From positions 1 to 57,761 of the forward strand of contig JAENZN010000024.1 in assembly GCA_016841245.1 (NCBI GenBank): a DNA stretch of 57,761 nt, given 5' to 3'. Positions 1-8,929 of this stretch are shown piece after piece. Source of the DNA: Syntrophomonas sp. (GTDB lineage: Bacteria; Bacillota; Syntrophomonadia; Syntrophomonadales; Syntrophomonadaceae). The notes under the pieces are model-generated. The model did not search any database and had not been told where the DNA came from. It worked only from the letters and a program-made list of their open reading frames with translations. Position 1 is the stretch's first letter, and every line of letters starts with the position of its first letter. The position numbers and the translations under genes were made by a program.

Positions 1-244
1 TTGCTGCAGGTCCCCCATAGCCATAAGGGGATTGGATATCAAAAAAATCACTTCCGTCTATCGGAGACAGGTGAAACCCGTGATAGAAGATCTCGCCGCG
101 AGTTGCGAATACAAAAAACCGGGGGGACAGCTTATGGTTTCGGTGAGCATCAGCTGCTATATAAAGTGGATGAAGGCTGGGAGCGGTTATAGTGTTATCA
201 ATCTGTTCAAAAATCTTTACCGCTTCCTCAAGTTTGAGCAGCAT
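1..244 (-). CDS. FemAB/GNAT-like acyltransferase, N-terminal 81 residues (runs off window)
   Basis: This open frame enters from the left edge and is read on the minus strand. It starts at ATG 244, ten bases after an AGGAGG (255-260). It encodes 81 residues beginning MLLKLEEAV and containing FFDIQSPYGYGGP near residues 67-79. The D-I-Q-(S/T)-P-Y-G-Y-G-G-P signature is typical of FemAB/BioF2-type GNAT proteins (peptidoglycan-bridge aminoacyl transferases and related capsule or glycan acyltransferases). The gene is the most distal one visible in the nonulosonate operon, so modification of the sugar or of a glycan is plausible. The substrate cannot be told. The rest of the protein and its stop lie outside the window. 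Confidence 0.8.
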   Translation of the reverse strand, partial: MLLKLEEAVKIFEQIDNTITAPSLHPLYIAADAHRNHKLSPRFFVFATRGEIFYHGFHLSPIDGSDFFDIQSPYGYGGPAA

Positions 245-339
245 ATTATATATACCTCCTTGCAGCAGGGGGGAGGATACCCGTTCTTCTCACGGGCAGT
301 GATTCCAGCCTGGTTTTAGCAAGATTAAGCACATGCATA

Positions 340-1419
340 TTACATTTTAGTATAGAAGCGCAGGATTTGTTCTGCCATATAGGATAGAGCATCCGGCACC
401 AGCCTCTGGTCGATAGGCAGGGTCAGTATAGATTTGCTCAGATTTATATCATTTTCATAGGTGCCTATTTTTGTTGCGGATGGAAGGGGCCAGTGAACCG
501 GACAGAATATATTCTGCTGCATGAGATAGTCTCTGAGCTTATCACGATGCCGCGGTTGGACTCGAACCGGAAATCCCAGGGGCACTTCTTCTGCTGCCAG
601 AGAATCATACAATGGGAAAACTTCTTTACTTGTCAGCTGCATGGATTTTAACAGCTCGGATAAATAAAACCAGTTTAAACGTCGGGTTTCTGCTATCTCC
701 TTGAGATCAGTCCGGTTTAAGATGTATCTGGAAAGATAAGACATGGAGCGAGGTCGAATATAATTATCGAGCCGGTTTTCTGCTGCAGCCAAAAGTTTTA
801 AAAAAAATTTGGAATTCCCATGATTTTCCCGGATGATCTTGCCAATTAATTTTTTTGATATGAAGGTTTCGTCAGCTGGCTGAAGGCTGTATTCTATGGG
901 GATATCACAGGCGAGTACTGCACCATCCGGCTGAGGCAGGAATTTTCTATAGCTGTTTATAATAAAATCGCCATGTCTGCCTAAATGGGTACTTAATAAA
1001 GATTGTACATTGTCTTCGATAATAAACCCTGGAGCATCCGGGGAGAGTTTATCCAGCCAGCTGGTAATTCCGTAATTTTCTTTGCCGAAGTAATTTATAA
1101 ACAGGAATACCTCACCGTCCAGGCTGTCTGGGAGCAGCCCAGGATTTTGAAGATCATCCCCCATGGAATAATAATTGATTTTAAAACCCAGCTGTTTGAA
1201 GGGAGCGATTATGGAAGAACAGCAGTAATAGGGCAGCCAGGCTTCCTTTTTCCCGTCCTGCTGAATAATACCGGTCAGAGCCAGAAGGAGTGCAGACCTC
1301 CCTGTATCCACATAAATATGATGCTTTCTCCCATAGCGTATATGGCTGTGGTATGTTTTGGCCTGCAGAAAGACATCATCTGATATACCGAATTCTCCGC
1401 CGATGATATAAGCTGACAT
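340..1419 (-). CDS. DegT/DnrJ/EryC1-like PLP-dependent aminotransferase
   Basis: A 359-residue protein resembling the DegT/DnrJ/EryC1/StrS sugar aminotransferase superfamily, though divergent. The VDTGRSAL stretch near residue 37 resembles the PLP phosphate-binding region, IIEDNVQS (Asp136) fits the residue contacting the pyridine nitrogen, and NSYRKFLPQPDG places the Schiff-base lysine at Lys159. ATG 1419 follows AAGGGGGATCTCT. It lies 90 bases downstream of the GNAT gene in the nonulosonate operon and probably aminates a keto-sugar or acts on a modified nonulosonate. LegC is encoded separately upstream, so this would be a second aminotransferase. The exact substrate is unknown. Confidence 0.75.
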   Translation of the reverse strand: MSAYIIGGEFGISDDVFLQAKTYHSHIRYGRKHHIYVDTGRSALLLALTGIIQQDGKKEAWLPYYCCSSIIAPFKQLGFKINYYSMGDDLQNPGLLPDSLDGEVFLFINYFGKENYGITSWLDKLSPDAPGFIIEDNVQSLLSTHLGRHGDFIINSYRKFLPQPDGAVLACDIPIEYSLQPADETFISKKLIGKIIRENHGNSKFFLKLLAAAENRLDNYIRPRSMSYLSRYILNRTDLKEIAETRRLNWFYLSELLKSMQLTSKEVFPLYDSLAAEEVPLGFPVRVQPRHRDKLRDYLMQQNIFCPVHWPLPSATKIGTYENDINLSKSILTLPIDQRLVPDALSYMAEQILRFYTKM

Positions 1420-1509
1420 AGAGATCCCCCTTGAAGGAAAACGAACGAATGATTTTGTTTCCTTATACTGCGATTTATAATGGGCCGGGAAACAGGAACA
1501 CCGGGTGAC

Positions 1510-2049
1510 TTATTTCTCCATAAATGCGAAATAATCATCCCGATTGATACCCACGATAATCTGATCCCAGAAGCGGTTTTTTCTCCAGTAGTAATTTTTC
1601 TTACGGCCTTCTTCTTTCCAGCCGCAGCTCTTGGTATACATGCGGTATGAAGGTTCATTATATTCTATTATGGTGGTATCCAGGCGTTCGAAAGCCAGTT
1701 CTTCAAAAGCATAGCGCATCATTGCCAGCACTGAATCTGTACCATAGCCTTTTCCGCGTGCTTCCGAACTCAGCATTATTCCGGTAAAGGCGTTGCGGTC
1801 CTTCCAATTTATATTTACCAGGTTGGTGGTGCCGATCAGTTCATCTTGTCTGCTGACAATCGCGAAGCGCTGGTTTAAATTATCCGACTGCAGATTGTTC
1901 AGCCATTTTTCCATTACCAGGGAGGAGCTGGGAAAGTGCCATCCCCCCAGCATATACTGTATCTCCGGATCATTGCTCCACTGCTGCAGCAGTATCAAGT
2001 CTTCAGGCTCGATAGCCCGCAAGGTAACCAGCTTACCATGTATGTTCAC
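1510..2049 (-). CDS. legH: GNAT N-acetyltransferase, probable LegH-type sugar acetyltransferase
   Basis: A 179-residue RimJ/RimL-type GNAT protein. The acetyl-CoA-binding segment ARGKGYGTDSV (around residues 97-107) matches the R/Q-x-x-G-x-G/A motif, and NEPSYRMYTKSCGW is the usual GNAT C-terminal helix. It begins at GTG 2049, with AGGAG six bases upstream; the start overlaps the LegG stop (GTGA), which argues for translational coupling. In the legionaminic pathway an acetyltransferase acylates the 4-amino group of the UDP/GDP-linked 4-amino-trideoxy sugar before hydrolysis and 2-epimerisation. The LegH/PseH role is inferred from position; the fold assignment is firm. The symbol is tentative. 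Confidence 0.75.
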   Translation of the reverse strand: MNIHGKLVTLRAIEPEDLILLQQWSNDPEIQYMLGGWHFPSSSLVMEKWLNNLQSDNLNQRFAIVSRQDELIGTTNLVNINWKDRNAFTGIMLSSEARGKGYGTDSVLAMMRYAFEELAFERLDTTIIEYNEPSYRMYTKSCGWKEEGRKKNYYWRKNRFWDQIIVGINRDDYFAFMEK

Positions 2050-3233
2050 CGGAGTCTCCTTTCTGTGGACGGGAGAACCGTCCCTATGTCCAGGAAATCT
2101 TTTGGTCTGGATCCTGCAGTTACATCTATTTCATGAAGAAAATTTACTATTAGTTTTTCGGTGTCATCCCTGATAAGCGGACTTTTAAAATCTGCCAGGC
2201 GTTTCCGGTAAGCCGGGTCATAAAGGGCAGTATGTACTGCTTTTTTAATCTGTTTTCGATCATAATCAACATTTATGAGGCAGGCCAGATGCTCTCGGCC
2301 CTGCTGGCGATCACCCACATTTATTACTGGAAGACTTATACTCATGGCTTCAGCTATACCGGAGCTGGAATTTCCAATCATTGCACCGGCGTGGGTCATA
2401 ATGCTGGCAAAAAGCTCCCGGCTGCATACCGGCGGCAGAATACGAAGATGAGGACAGTTGGCTGCGTACTCGTGCATTTTAGCCAGTATTAGATGCCCGC
2501 CGGAGTCATTATTGGGATTTGCCAGCAGTGCCGGGTAGGGCAGAGAAACCAATGCCTCAAGTGTTTGCGTGATTTGCTCACCCGCTTTATCCTGGGAGTG
2601 AGTGACTGCATGCTGGTTTACCAGCAGATAAGGAACATCTTCGGGTAAATCCAGCTCCTGGCAGATAGCTGATCGAGGATAAACAACATCTGGCTTAATA
2701 TTGCCTCCAGGCAGGCCAACGACCTTTATCCGGGATGAGCATTCGCCCATCTGTCTGATCCGGCGGGCATGTTCCTCAGATGCAGGAAGGTGATAATGAG
2801 CAAATTTGGTTATGGCATGTCGTATGGAATCATCAATTGAGCCGGATAGACTGCCGCCGCATAGATGAACCACTACAATATTCTGAAAAGCTGCCGCCAT
2901 AGCCCCGGCCAGCTGTTCGCCCCGATCTCCCAGAACCATTACTATATCCGGCTCTGCTGCAGATATTACCTGGCTCATGGTGTATAGATAAAGGCCTATG
3001 GAACCTGCCATGGCAGCAAGTGAATCACCGCGCAGCTGTCCATGTACAAAAGCCGCTATGGTGAACCCATCCTGGGCAATCTCCTGCCAGGTTTCGCCAT
3101 GAGCCGGGTCCAGATGCATGCCGGTTACCAGGATACTCAGCTCAAGACCTGGCTCAGCCTGAATCATCTGTAGCGTTCTTCTCGCCGGTCCATAGTCGGC
3201 CCGGGAGCCGCTGATGTATAATATGTGTTTCAT
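2046..3233 (-). CDS. legG: NDP-N,N'-diacetylbacillosamine/GlcNAc 2-epimerase (hydrolysing), LegG/NeuC family
   Basis: A 395-residue hydrolysing 2-epimerase of the WecB/NeuC fold. It begins MKHILYISGSRADYG, and the conserved GDRGEQLAGA, SGSIDDSIRHAITKFAHYHL and IGNSSSGIAEA stretches are all visible. The expected reaction releases the nucleotide while epimerising C2, giving the free 6-deoxymannosamine derivative that LegI condenses with PEP. A longer frame reaches 3308, but ATG 3233 is preferred because it overlaps the LegI stop (ATGA) and has GGGAG upstream. The last dozen residues (GTVLPSTERRLR) are encoded by a REP-like repeat, so the C-terminus is probably not native. Cytoplasmic. Confidence 0.88.
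   Translation of the reverse strand: MKHILYISGSRADYGPARRTLQMIQAEPGLELSILVTGMHLDPAHGETWQEIAQDGFTIAAFVHGQLRGDSLAAMAGSIGLYLYTMSQVISAAEPDIVMVLGDRGEQLAGAMAAAFQNIVVVHLCGGSLSGSIDDSIRHAITKFAHYHLPASEEHARRIRQMGECSSRIKVVGLPGGNIKPDVVYPRSAICQELDLPEDVPYLLVNQHAVTHSQDKAGEQITQTLEALVSLPYPALLANPNNDSGGHLILAKMHEYAANCPHLRILPPVCSRELFASIMTHAGAMIGNSSSGIAEAMSISLPVINVGDRQQGREHLACLINVDYDRKQIKKAVHTALYDPAYRKRLADFKSPLIRDDTEKLIVNFLHEIDVTAGSRPKDFLDIGTVLPSTERRLR
2064..2093. repeat. REP-like repeat inside the 3' end of legG
   Basis: On the minus strand this stretch reads TGGACATAGGGACGGTTCTC continuing to CCGTCCACAG. It differs at only a few positions from the perfect palindrome copies at 25589-25668. It is in frame with legG and ends a few bases before the ribosome site of the next gene. 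Confidence 0.7.
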
Positions 3234-4276
3234 AAGAGCATCTCCCATGTTATTGGTATGTCGTGCGCAATGTCCTGTTTTACTGTTCTGCCCTTTACTG
3301 CATCCCATAAGCGAGGATCGATACCGGTGGCAGGACGCTTGAGAGTAACATTAGTACGATCCAGGGTTTCCCCGGCATATATGGCGCGGGCAGATACCAG
3401 GCTGCGGCGGGCCGCTGTTCTTATCGGTATTTCGCTGGGATGTGGATGTTTGATACCATCACCTAGGGCAGATTCTGCCACTCGGATGTTTTCTGCGAAC
3501 TGCTTCAATTCCAGTGGTGACAGCGACATAGCATGATCCGGCCCGGGCAGTTGTTTATCCAGGGTGAAATGTTTTTCAATCATACATGCGCCCAGGGCAA
3601 CAGCGGCTACCGCTACAGTACTGCCTTCAGTATGATCACTGAAGGCGGCTAAGGTTCCCAGGGCGGAAGCCATGGCGGACATGGCTCTCAGATTAATTGA
3701 AGATGGTTCTGCCGGGTAGTTGGAAACACATTGAAACAAAACGATCTTGTTGTCACCGTGCTTTCTAATATGTTCAACCGCTCCAGCCACATCCTGCAGG
3801 GTACTCATGCCAGTGCTCAACAGAACCGGCAGGCCGCTGGAAGCTATACACTTTAATAAAGGATAGTTGGTAATTTCCCCCGACCCAACCTTAATGCAGC
3901 TGCCTTTTAACTCCACGAGCAGTTTGACTGCCAGCGGATCGAAGCAGGAAGCAATATAGGCGATACCTGAGCTGCTGCAGTATTCGGCAATTATGCGGTG
4001 CTTTTCCCAGGGCAGGTCGTAGTCTTTACTCATTTCGAGCATGCTGCTGCTTGGGGTTTGTTTATTCTGATAAACAGCAGTGTGAGCTACATGAGATACC
4101 TGCTCTTCAGATCGATACAACTGAAATTTCACTCCGTCCGCCCCGGCAGACACAGCAGTATCCACCAGGCGCAAGGCCAGCTCCAGACTGCCATTGTGGT
4201 TAACACCGGCTTCTGCAATTATGAAGCAGGGATGATTATTTCCTACTTTACGGTCATTTATTATGATTTCGTACAT
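3230..4276 (-). CDS. legI: N,N'-diacetyllegionaminate synthase (NeuB/LegI family)
   Basis: A 348-residue nonulosonate synthase that condenses PEP with an N-acetylated 6-deoxy-mannosamine or ManNAc derivative. It has a TIM-barrel NeuB domain (EAGVNHNGSLELA near residue 22, KVGSGEITNYPLL, LSTGMSTL, SDHTEGSTVAVAA, EKHFTLDK, PGPDHAMSL) followed by a C-terminal SAF/antifreeze-like domain (about 280-348, RTAARRSLVSARAI). ATG 4276 has AGGAGG four bases upstream. Its stop overlaps the LegG start. Next to LegB and LegC this points to legionaminic-type rather than sialic acid, but the exact product is inferred from context. No CMP-transferase (LegF) is present in the window. Confidence 0.92.
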   Translation of the reverse strand: MYEIIINDRKVGNNHPCFIIAEAGVNHNGSLELALRLVDTAVSAGADGVKFQLYRSEEQVSHVAHTAVYQNKQTPSSSMLEMSKDYDLPWEKHRIIAEYCSSSGIAYIASCFDPLAVKLLVELKGSCIKVGSGEITNYPLLKCIASSGLPVLLSTGMSTLQDVAGAVEHIRKHGDNKIVLFQCVSNYPAEPSSINLRAMSAMASALGTLAAFSDHTEGSTVAVAAVALGACMIEKHFTLDKQLPGPDHAMSLSPLELKQFAENIRVAESALGDGIKHPHPSEIPIRTAARRSLVSARAIYAGETLDRTNVTLKRPATGIDPRLWDAVKGRTVKQDIAHDIPITWEMLL

Positions 4277-4400
4277 AAGACCTCCTGTTTTGATGCTGTC
4301 AGGTCTCGGTAGTAACGGTCAATTTCTATAGGTTAAAGGAATTCATCTCAAGCAGAATACTTTCCCCACATCATTAAGCGGTAACGAACAACAGTTATGA

Positions 4401-5567
4401 TTAAAGAAAGACGCTGCTGGGCAGATTAATAATTCTGCGTTCCAGACTCTCAGCCCCACTCAAATCCATATGGGGACAGCTTTGAAACATGGGCAATTTG
4501 TTCATCAAAGTCCAGGCTGGACGGGTCATGATGCCATTTTTATTAGTTGATTCAAGCAGCCTATCCCGGTGGCATGCATGTTCTTCATCAAGTATAAGAA
4601 CATTGAGCCAGTAGTTGCTGCGAGCAAAATCTGCCTCTTGGAATACTTTGATTCCATCAATCCCGGCCAATGCCTCCTGATAGCGCAGGGCCAGCGATCT
4701 TTTCTTTTTAATGAAATCGGGCAATTGTTCGAGCTGGGCACAACCCAGGGCAGCATTGATATTCGGCATTCTATAGTTATAACCCACCATATCGTGATGG
4801 AATGACCATGCATGGGGCAGTTTGGCTTGTGCAGCCAGATGTTGGGCCAAGCCAAATAATGATCTATCGTTGGTCAATATTGCTCCGCCCCCGCCCGTAG
4901 TAACGATCTTATTGCCATTAAAGCTTAGAATTGCTGCTTTACCTATACAGCCGGTATGTTGTTCCTTATAATAAGACCCTAAAGACTCGGCTGCATCTTC
5001 GATTAATTCCAGATTGAACGTTCTGCACAGGTCTACAAGAGGATCCATATCTACTGGATGGCCGAAGGTATGCATGGGTACCAGTGCCTTTATAGGACGG
5101 CCAGTCTTTCTGTTGATACAGGCACCAGATTTTAATTCGGCTATTTCATGGAGATATTTATCCAGTTTATAGGGGTTTGCCCCGAGAGTTCTTTCCTCAC
5201 TGTCAATGAAATGGGGAATAGCTCCACAATAGCTGACTGCATTGGCGGTGGCCACAAAAGTAAGTGCAGGAATCAAAACTTCATCATTTGCTGACACTCC
5301 TGCAAGCAGAAGACAGATATGCAGGGCAGCGGTACCATTAACAACCGCCAGGGCATAGGAAGCTCCGGTATATTCCTCCAGCTGTTTTTCCAGCCTATCT
5401 ACGTACCGGCCGCTGGAAGATACCCAGCCGCTGTCCAGGCATTCTTTAATATAAGAGTATTCGCTGCCATTAAAATACGGCTCATGCAGGGCAATAACAT
5501 CCCGTTCCCGGGGCAGGATATTCTGCAGGGTTTCTATAACGGCAGCCGGGTTGAATTCATTTTTCAT
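4401..5567 (-). CDS. legC: LegC-type UDP/GDP-4-keto-sugar aminotransferase
   Basis: A 388-residue DegT/DnrJ/EryC1 aminotransferase with the LegC hallmarks ALHEPYFNGSEYSYIKECLDSGWVSSSG at the N-terminus, LIEDAAESLGS (PLP-contact Asp near residue 191) and FNGNKIVTTGGGG (Schiff-base lysine in NGNK). It should aminate C4 of the 4-keto-6-deoxy sugar produced by LegB. ATG 5567 overlaps the LegB stop (ATGA), so the two are translationally coupled. A 120-base gap separates it from legI. Confidence 0.9.
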   Translation of the reverse strand: MKNEFNPAAVIETLQNILPRERDVIALHEPYFNGSEYSYIKECLDSGWVSSSGRYVDRLEKQLEEYTGASYALAVVNGTAALHICLLLAGVSANDEVLIPALTFVATANAVSYCGAIPHFIDSEERTLGANPYKLDKYLHEIAELKSGACINRKTGRPIKALVPMHTFGHPVDMDPLVDLCRTFNLELIEDAAESLGSYYKEQHTGCIGKAAILSFNGNKIVTTGGGGAILTNDRSLFGLAQHLAAQAKLPHAWSFHHDMVGYNYRMPNINAALGCAQLEQLPDFIKKKRSLALRYQEALAGIDGIKVFQEADFARSNYWLNVLILDEEHACHRDRLLESTNKNGIMTRPAWTLMNKLPMFQSCPHMDLSGAESLERRIINLPSSVFL

Positions 5568-6574
5568 AAGTTATACCTGCTGCTGCGGTATTTACTCAAA
5601 TTATCGGGATCACGAAACCACTCGATGGTATGTTCCAGGCCTCGCTGCAGTCCATCCAGACCTGCGAATTCAGGTACCCAACCCATTAACTCCCGGGCCT
5701 TACGGTTGTCGGCCCATAAACGCTGTACTTCACTCTTTTCCGGCCTCAGTCGCTGCTGCTCACTCACTATTTCAACTTTTACCTGCATGATACCCGCTAT
5801 GAGTTCAACCAGCTTGCCTATAGATATCTCACAGCTGCCGCCAATATTTATTACTGAACCTACCGAGGCGTCTGATGCTGCTGCAGTGATGAATCCCCGT
5901 ACCGTATCAGCAATATAATTGAAATCTCTGGTAGGGTGAATAGATCCCAGTTTAATTTGGTGCTGCCCGCTGGCAATCTGGGTGATTATGGTAGGGATGA
6001 CTGCCCGGGCTGACTGCCGGGGGCCATAAGTGTTGAAAGGGCGAATAATCGTCAGCGGTATATCAAATGACTGGTGAAAAGAGTAAGCCAGCTGATCTGC
6101 AGCTATCTTGGTAGCTGAGTAGGGTGACTGTCCCTGCAGGGGATGTTCTTCATCTATGGGAACGTATCTGGCCGTTCCGTATACTTCACTGCTGGAAGTG
6201 TGAACTACTTTTTCCACCCCCAGTTTCCGGGCCGCTTGAAGTATGTTCAGTGTTCCCTTGACATTGGTATCCACATAAGTATCGGGAGAATGGTAAGAGT
6301 AGGGGATGCCTATCAAAGCAGCCAGGTGGATAACCACCCTGCAACCCTGCATGGCTTCACTAACCCCATAAGGATCTCGAATATCTCCAGAAAACACATC
6401 CAGATTATTCTGCACCTCCTGAGGTATATGATCCAACCAACCCCAGGAGTTAAGGGAATTATAAAAAACGAAAGCACGTACATTATGACCTGATTTAACC
6501 AGTTCTTCAGTTAAATGTGAGCCCAGGAAACCATCAGCTCCGGTTACCAGAATTTTATTGCTTTTCAGATACAA
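5564..6574 (-). CDS. legB: NAD-dependent sugar 4,6-dehydratase, LegB-like
   Basis: A 336-residue extended SDR nucleotide-sugar dehydratase/epimerase. The Rossmann motif is GADGFLGSH (residues 13-21), the catalytic triad is SSSEVYG plus YSATK (Tyr and Lys), and RPFNTYGPRQSARAVIPT is the substrate-binding stretch. It is the first gene of the operon and catalyses the committed 4,6-dehydration of UDP- or GDP-GlcNAc. The start is TTG 6574, with GGGAGG seven bases upstream. A promoter for the minus-strand operon should lie in the 200-base AT-rich gap shared with the divergent gene at 6772. Confidence 0.9.
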   Translation of the reverse strand: MYLKSNKILVTGADGFLGSHLTEELVKSGHNVRAFVFYNSLNSWGWLDHIPQEVQNNLDVFSGDIRDPYGVSEAMQGCRVVIHLAALIGIPYSYHSPDTYVDTNVKGTLNILQAARKLGVEKVVHTSSSEVYGTARYVPIDEEHPLQGQSPYSATKIAADQLAYSFHQSFDIPLTIIRPFNTYGPRQSARAVIPTIITQIASGQHQIKLGSIHPTRDFNYIADTVRGFITAAASDASVGSVINIGGSCEISIGKLVELIAGIMQVKVEIVSEQQRLRPEKSEVQRLWADNRKARELMGWVPEFAGLDGLQRGLEHTIEWFRDPDNLSKYRSSRYNL

Positions 6575-6771
6575 TATTATACCTCCCGTAAAACCGCAAA
6601 AAATAACCGCGAATTAATAAAAATATATTCGGAAAGGTTTTAGACTATAACAAAATATGTTCTGTGAGAATAGTATACATAGAAAGCTGCTGTGTACCTT
6701 TTATAATAAAAAGCTGAGACTATATGTAAAGCAGTATTATATTGGCGGCAGCTCAAGAGGTAGGGAAAGAT

Positions 6772-7728
6772 ATGAATCCATTATATTATGAAAATAGTGA
6801 TATACAGTATGATCATAACGATTTAGCATATTGTGAAAAAGCTGAGAACCAGATATTTAATCATGATTTTAGATATGCAAATAGTACAGGAGATTTTCCG
6901 GCTGGCTGGCAGAGGAGCAGAGAAAGTAAAACTGCTGCTTTTTATTGGGAAGAGGAAAATAACCAGTTTAGTATTAAAATCCGCAACAGGTTATTCAATC
7001 GCCTGGCCAGTATCTGTCAACAGCGTTCTTATAGTGTTGCTGTTTGTGAAAAACAGGTATGGGAAGTAGGGGCATTATTTAAGGCTCATCAGCAACTTAC
7101 CGCCACGATTAGAGTCCATTTAACAAGCCGCTCTTCTGGGCGGGTTTTATACAGCTGTCTTGATTTTCTCCTCCAGCCGGGCCAAGATTATTATTGCGGC
7201 CTGCTGACAGTGCCGGCTGATGTGGAATATGCCTATTTAGAAGTGGGAACCAGGGAAATTGGAACCATTTGGATATCAAATGTGGTCTTCAGGCGGGTTT
7301 TCCCGGTAGACAGATACGATTCTGATGCTAGGGGAAGACTGAACATTAATGCGGTAAGCATCGTTAAAAAAATTATGGACCCGGTAAGGGTGACGGGCGA
7401 TTTTGAGTTAAAAAGAATAAGCCGGGATATTGTGGAAGAGGTAGTTGCTGGGCCTCAAGTCAAGGCATCAGGAATACAGGATGTATTAAACCTGACTACC
7501 TATTCCTTTTGTGTATTAAATCAGAGTGATTCAGCCGCCATGGCTCGAATAGACTTAAGTCCCAATGGGATTAACTGGCTGGAATCAGTCAGCAGCAACA
7601 ACCTCGTTGCGGCCGGACAGATGATGATACTGGTTCCTGATTTCTTTTTAAGGTATATTCGGCTTGTTTATTGGACTGAAGGCAATGCTTCCACTTGTCT
7701 TAGTATATATTTTCAGGGGCAGGGATAA
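6772..7728 (+). CDS. DUF6385-like protein with an N-terminal carbohydrate-binding-like region
   Basis: About 318 residues from ATG 6772 (AGGTAGGG six bases upstream); an in-frame TTG at 6742 would add ten residues. The N-terminal half (IFNHDFRYANSTGDFPAGW ... TIWISNVVFRR) resembles the jelly-roll, carbohydrate-binding-like modules that begin with 'N-x-(D/N)-F ... P-x-x-W'. The C-terminal 110 residues (PVRVTGDFEL ... YIRLVYW) resemble DUF6385. There is no signal peptide and no catalytic motif. The gene diverges from the nonulosonate operon, so an envelope or spore-surface role is possible, but the function is unknown. Confidence 0.7.
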   Translation: MNPLYYENSDIQYDHNDLAYCEKAENQIFNHDFRYANSTGDFPAGWQRSRESKTAAFYWEEENNQFSIKIRNRLFNRLASICQQRSYSVAVCEKQVWEVGALFKAHQQLTATIRVHLTSRSSGRVLYSCLDFLLQPGQDYYCGLLTVPADVEYAYLEVGTREIGTIWISNVVFRRVFPVDRYDSDARGRLNINAVSIVKKIMDPVRVTGDFELKRISRDIVEEVVAGPQVKASGIQDVLNLTTYSFCVLNQSDSAAMARIDLSPNGINWLESVSSNNLVAAGQMMILVPDFFLRYIRLVYWTEGNASTCLSIYFQGQG

Positions 7729-7741
7729 CCAATTTCCTGGT

Positions 7742-8860
7742 TTATGAGATTTCCGGAGGCTGCAGGCCGCTGCCCATTTCCTGTTCTGCCCCGGGCTTGA
7801 ACAGCAGCAGTATATACAACAGCACCGGTACCGCAATAAAAAAGAAGCCGAAAACTAAAGGCGCTGAATACTGCAGTATACTAAAAACCACGAAAGTATT
7901 GGGGCTGATTAGAACACTGCCAAAGCCTATTATAACTGCAGATGGTGAGGCCAAAAAGCGATAATCCTTTAAGCGAAAAATCTGTTGAGTACTGTAGCAG
8001 CTCATTATCCAGAACGTGGTAACACCAATGAATATTCCCAGCATGAATATGGATACAAACAGGGGCTCAGTATTTCTGATAAAACCTGCATAAGATGCGG
8101 AGCGGGCAATTTCAAAAAGGGGAAAAGTCGAAACCGAGGAGAGAGCGACTCCCAGGGTTATGGTAGATACTGCCATGGCAGTGGATAAAAATAGTACCAG
8201 GGCTACTATCGATTGTAGGAGGGTCTGGGGGATATTGCGACGGTCATTGGAAAAATAAGCCAGGGTAAGTATGGTCATCAGATTTCCAAAATGCCACATA
8301 CTCATATAAACGGTATAGCTTAAATCCTGGATACTGATAAAGCCCACCGGCATCAGGTTCTTCAGATCTGGCTGCTCAGTTGCTGCTGTCATAAGTAATA
8401 ATATGGCCAGGGGCATGAAAACCACCAGGACGACTTGGCTGATCCGGGCCAACACTTCTATACCGCTGCGGATGGCATATGTACCAGGTATCAGCAGAAG
8501 CAATACGATCAGGCTGGTGGGGGTATCTGTGAGCACAGTATTTTTGAGAAATTCTATAAAAAACCGCAGATATAAAGAAGTTACGATCAGGAAAATCAAA
8601 ATATAAGCCACACCAAGTATTCTGCCTCCTATACAGCCCAGATGCTCTTCCAGCATCAAGGGAAAAGGCTGAGAGCTCTTTTTCAGCAGACTGATATATA
8701 CATAGATCAGCAGCAGCCCCGGGAAAAAGGTGGTCAGTACCGTCAACCAGGCGTTATTAGCAGAAAATTCTGCCAGTATATTAGGTCAAAATACAAAATA
8801 ACAGGGTGCTACGGACAGAAACAGTATACTGAATATCTGCTTATTATTTATCTGCTGCAT
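7742..8860 (-). pseudogene. gerKB: gerKB-type spore germinant receptor permease with in-frame TGA at codon 25
   Basis: GerAB/GerKB permeases are inner-membrane transporter-like subunits (amino acid/polyamine/organocation fold, about 365 residues, 10 TM) of germinant receptors. The frame from 8746 (TTG) downward has most of the family sequence but lacks TM1. Upstream in the same frame is a proper ATG at 8860 with GGAGGATCGATA before it; it reads MQQINNKQIFSILFLSVAP, then a TGA at 8788-8786, then PNILAEFSANNAW continuing into the rest. The whole frame is 372 codons, exactly family length, with no other lesion. Aligned by eye to the family 'flPgl' motif the TGA sits at a leucine position (TTA to TGA is one change). 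This could be a nonsense mutation, phase-like inactivation, readthrough, or a sequencing error. Confidence 0.85.
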
Positions 8861-8929
8861 ATTATCGATCCTCCTCCCTAGGCGTATTTTGATGCTTGTT
8901 AGGATAATATCTTGTTTCCAAAATATCAT

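Noticed and set aside
1275-1658. A 127-codon minus-strand frame bridging the DegT-like and GNAT genes
   Set aside because: It overlaps both genes in another frame, has low-complexity shadow-like composition and no ribosome site.
8766-8790. Selenocysteine insertion at the gerKB TGA
   Set aside because: The hairpin after the TGA is short, with a two-base loop lacking a bacterial SECIS-like apical GU, and no family member is known to use Sec there. A nonsense change is simpler.
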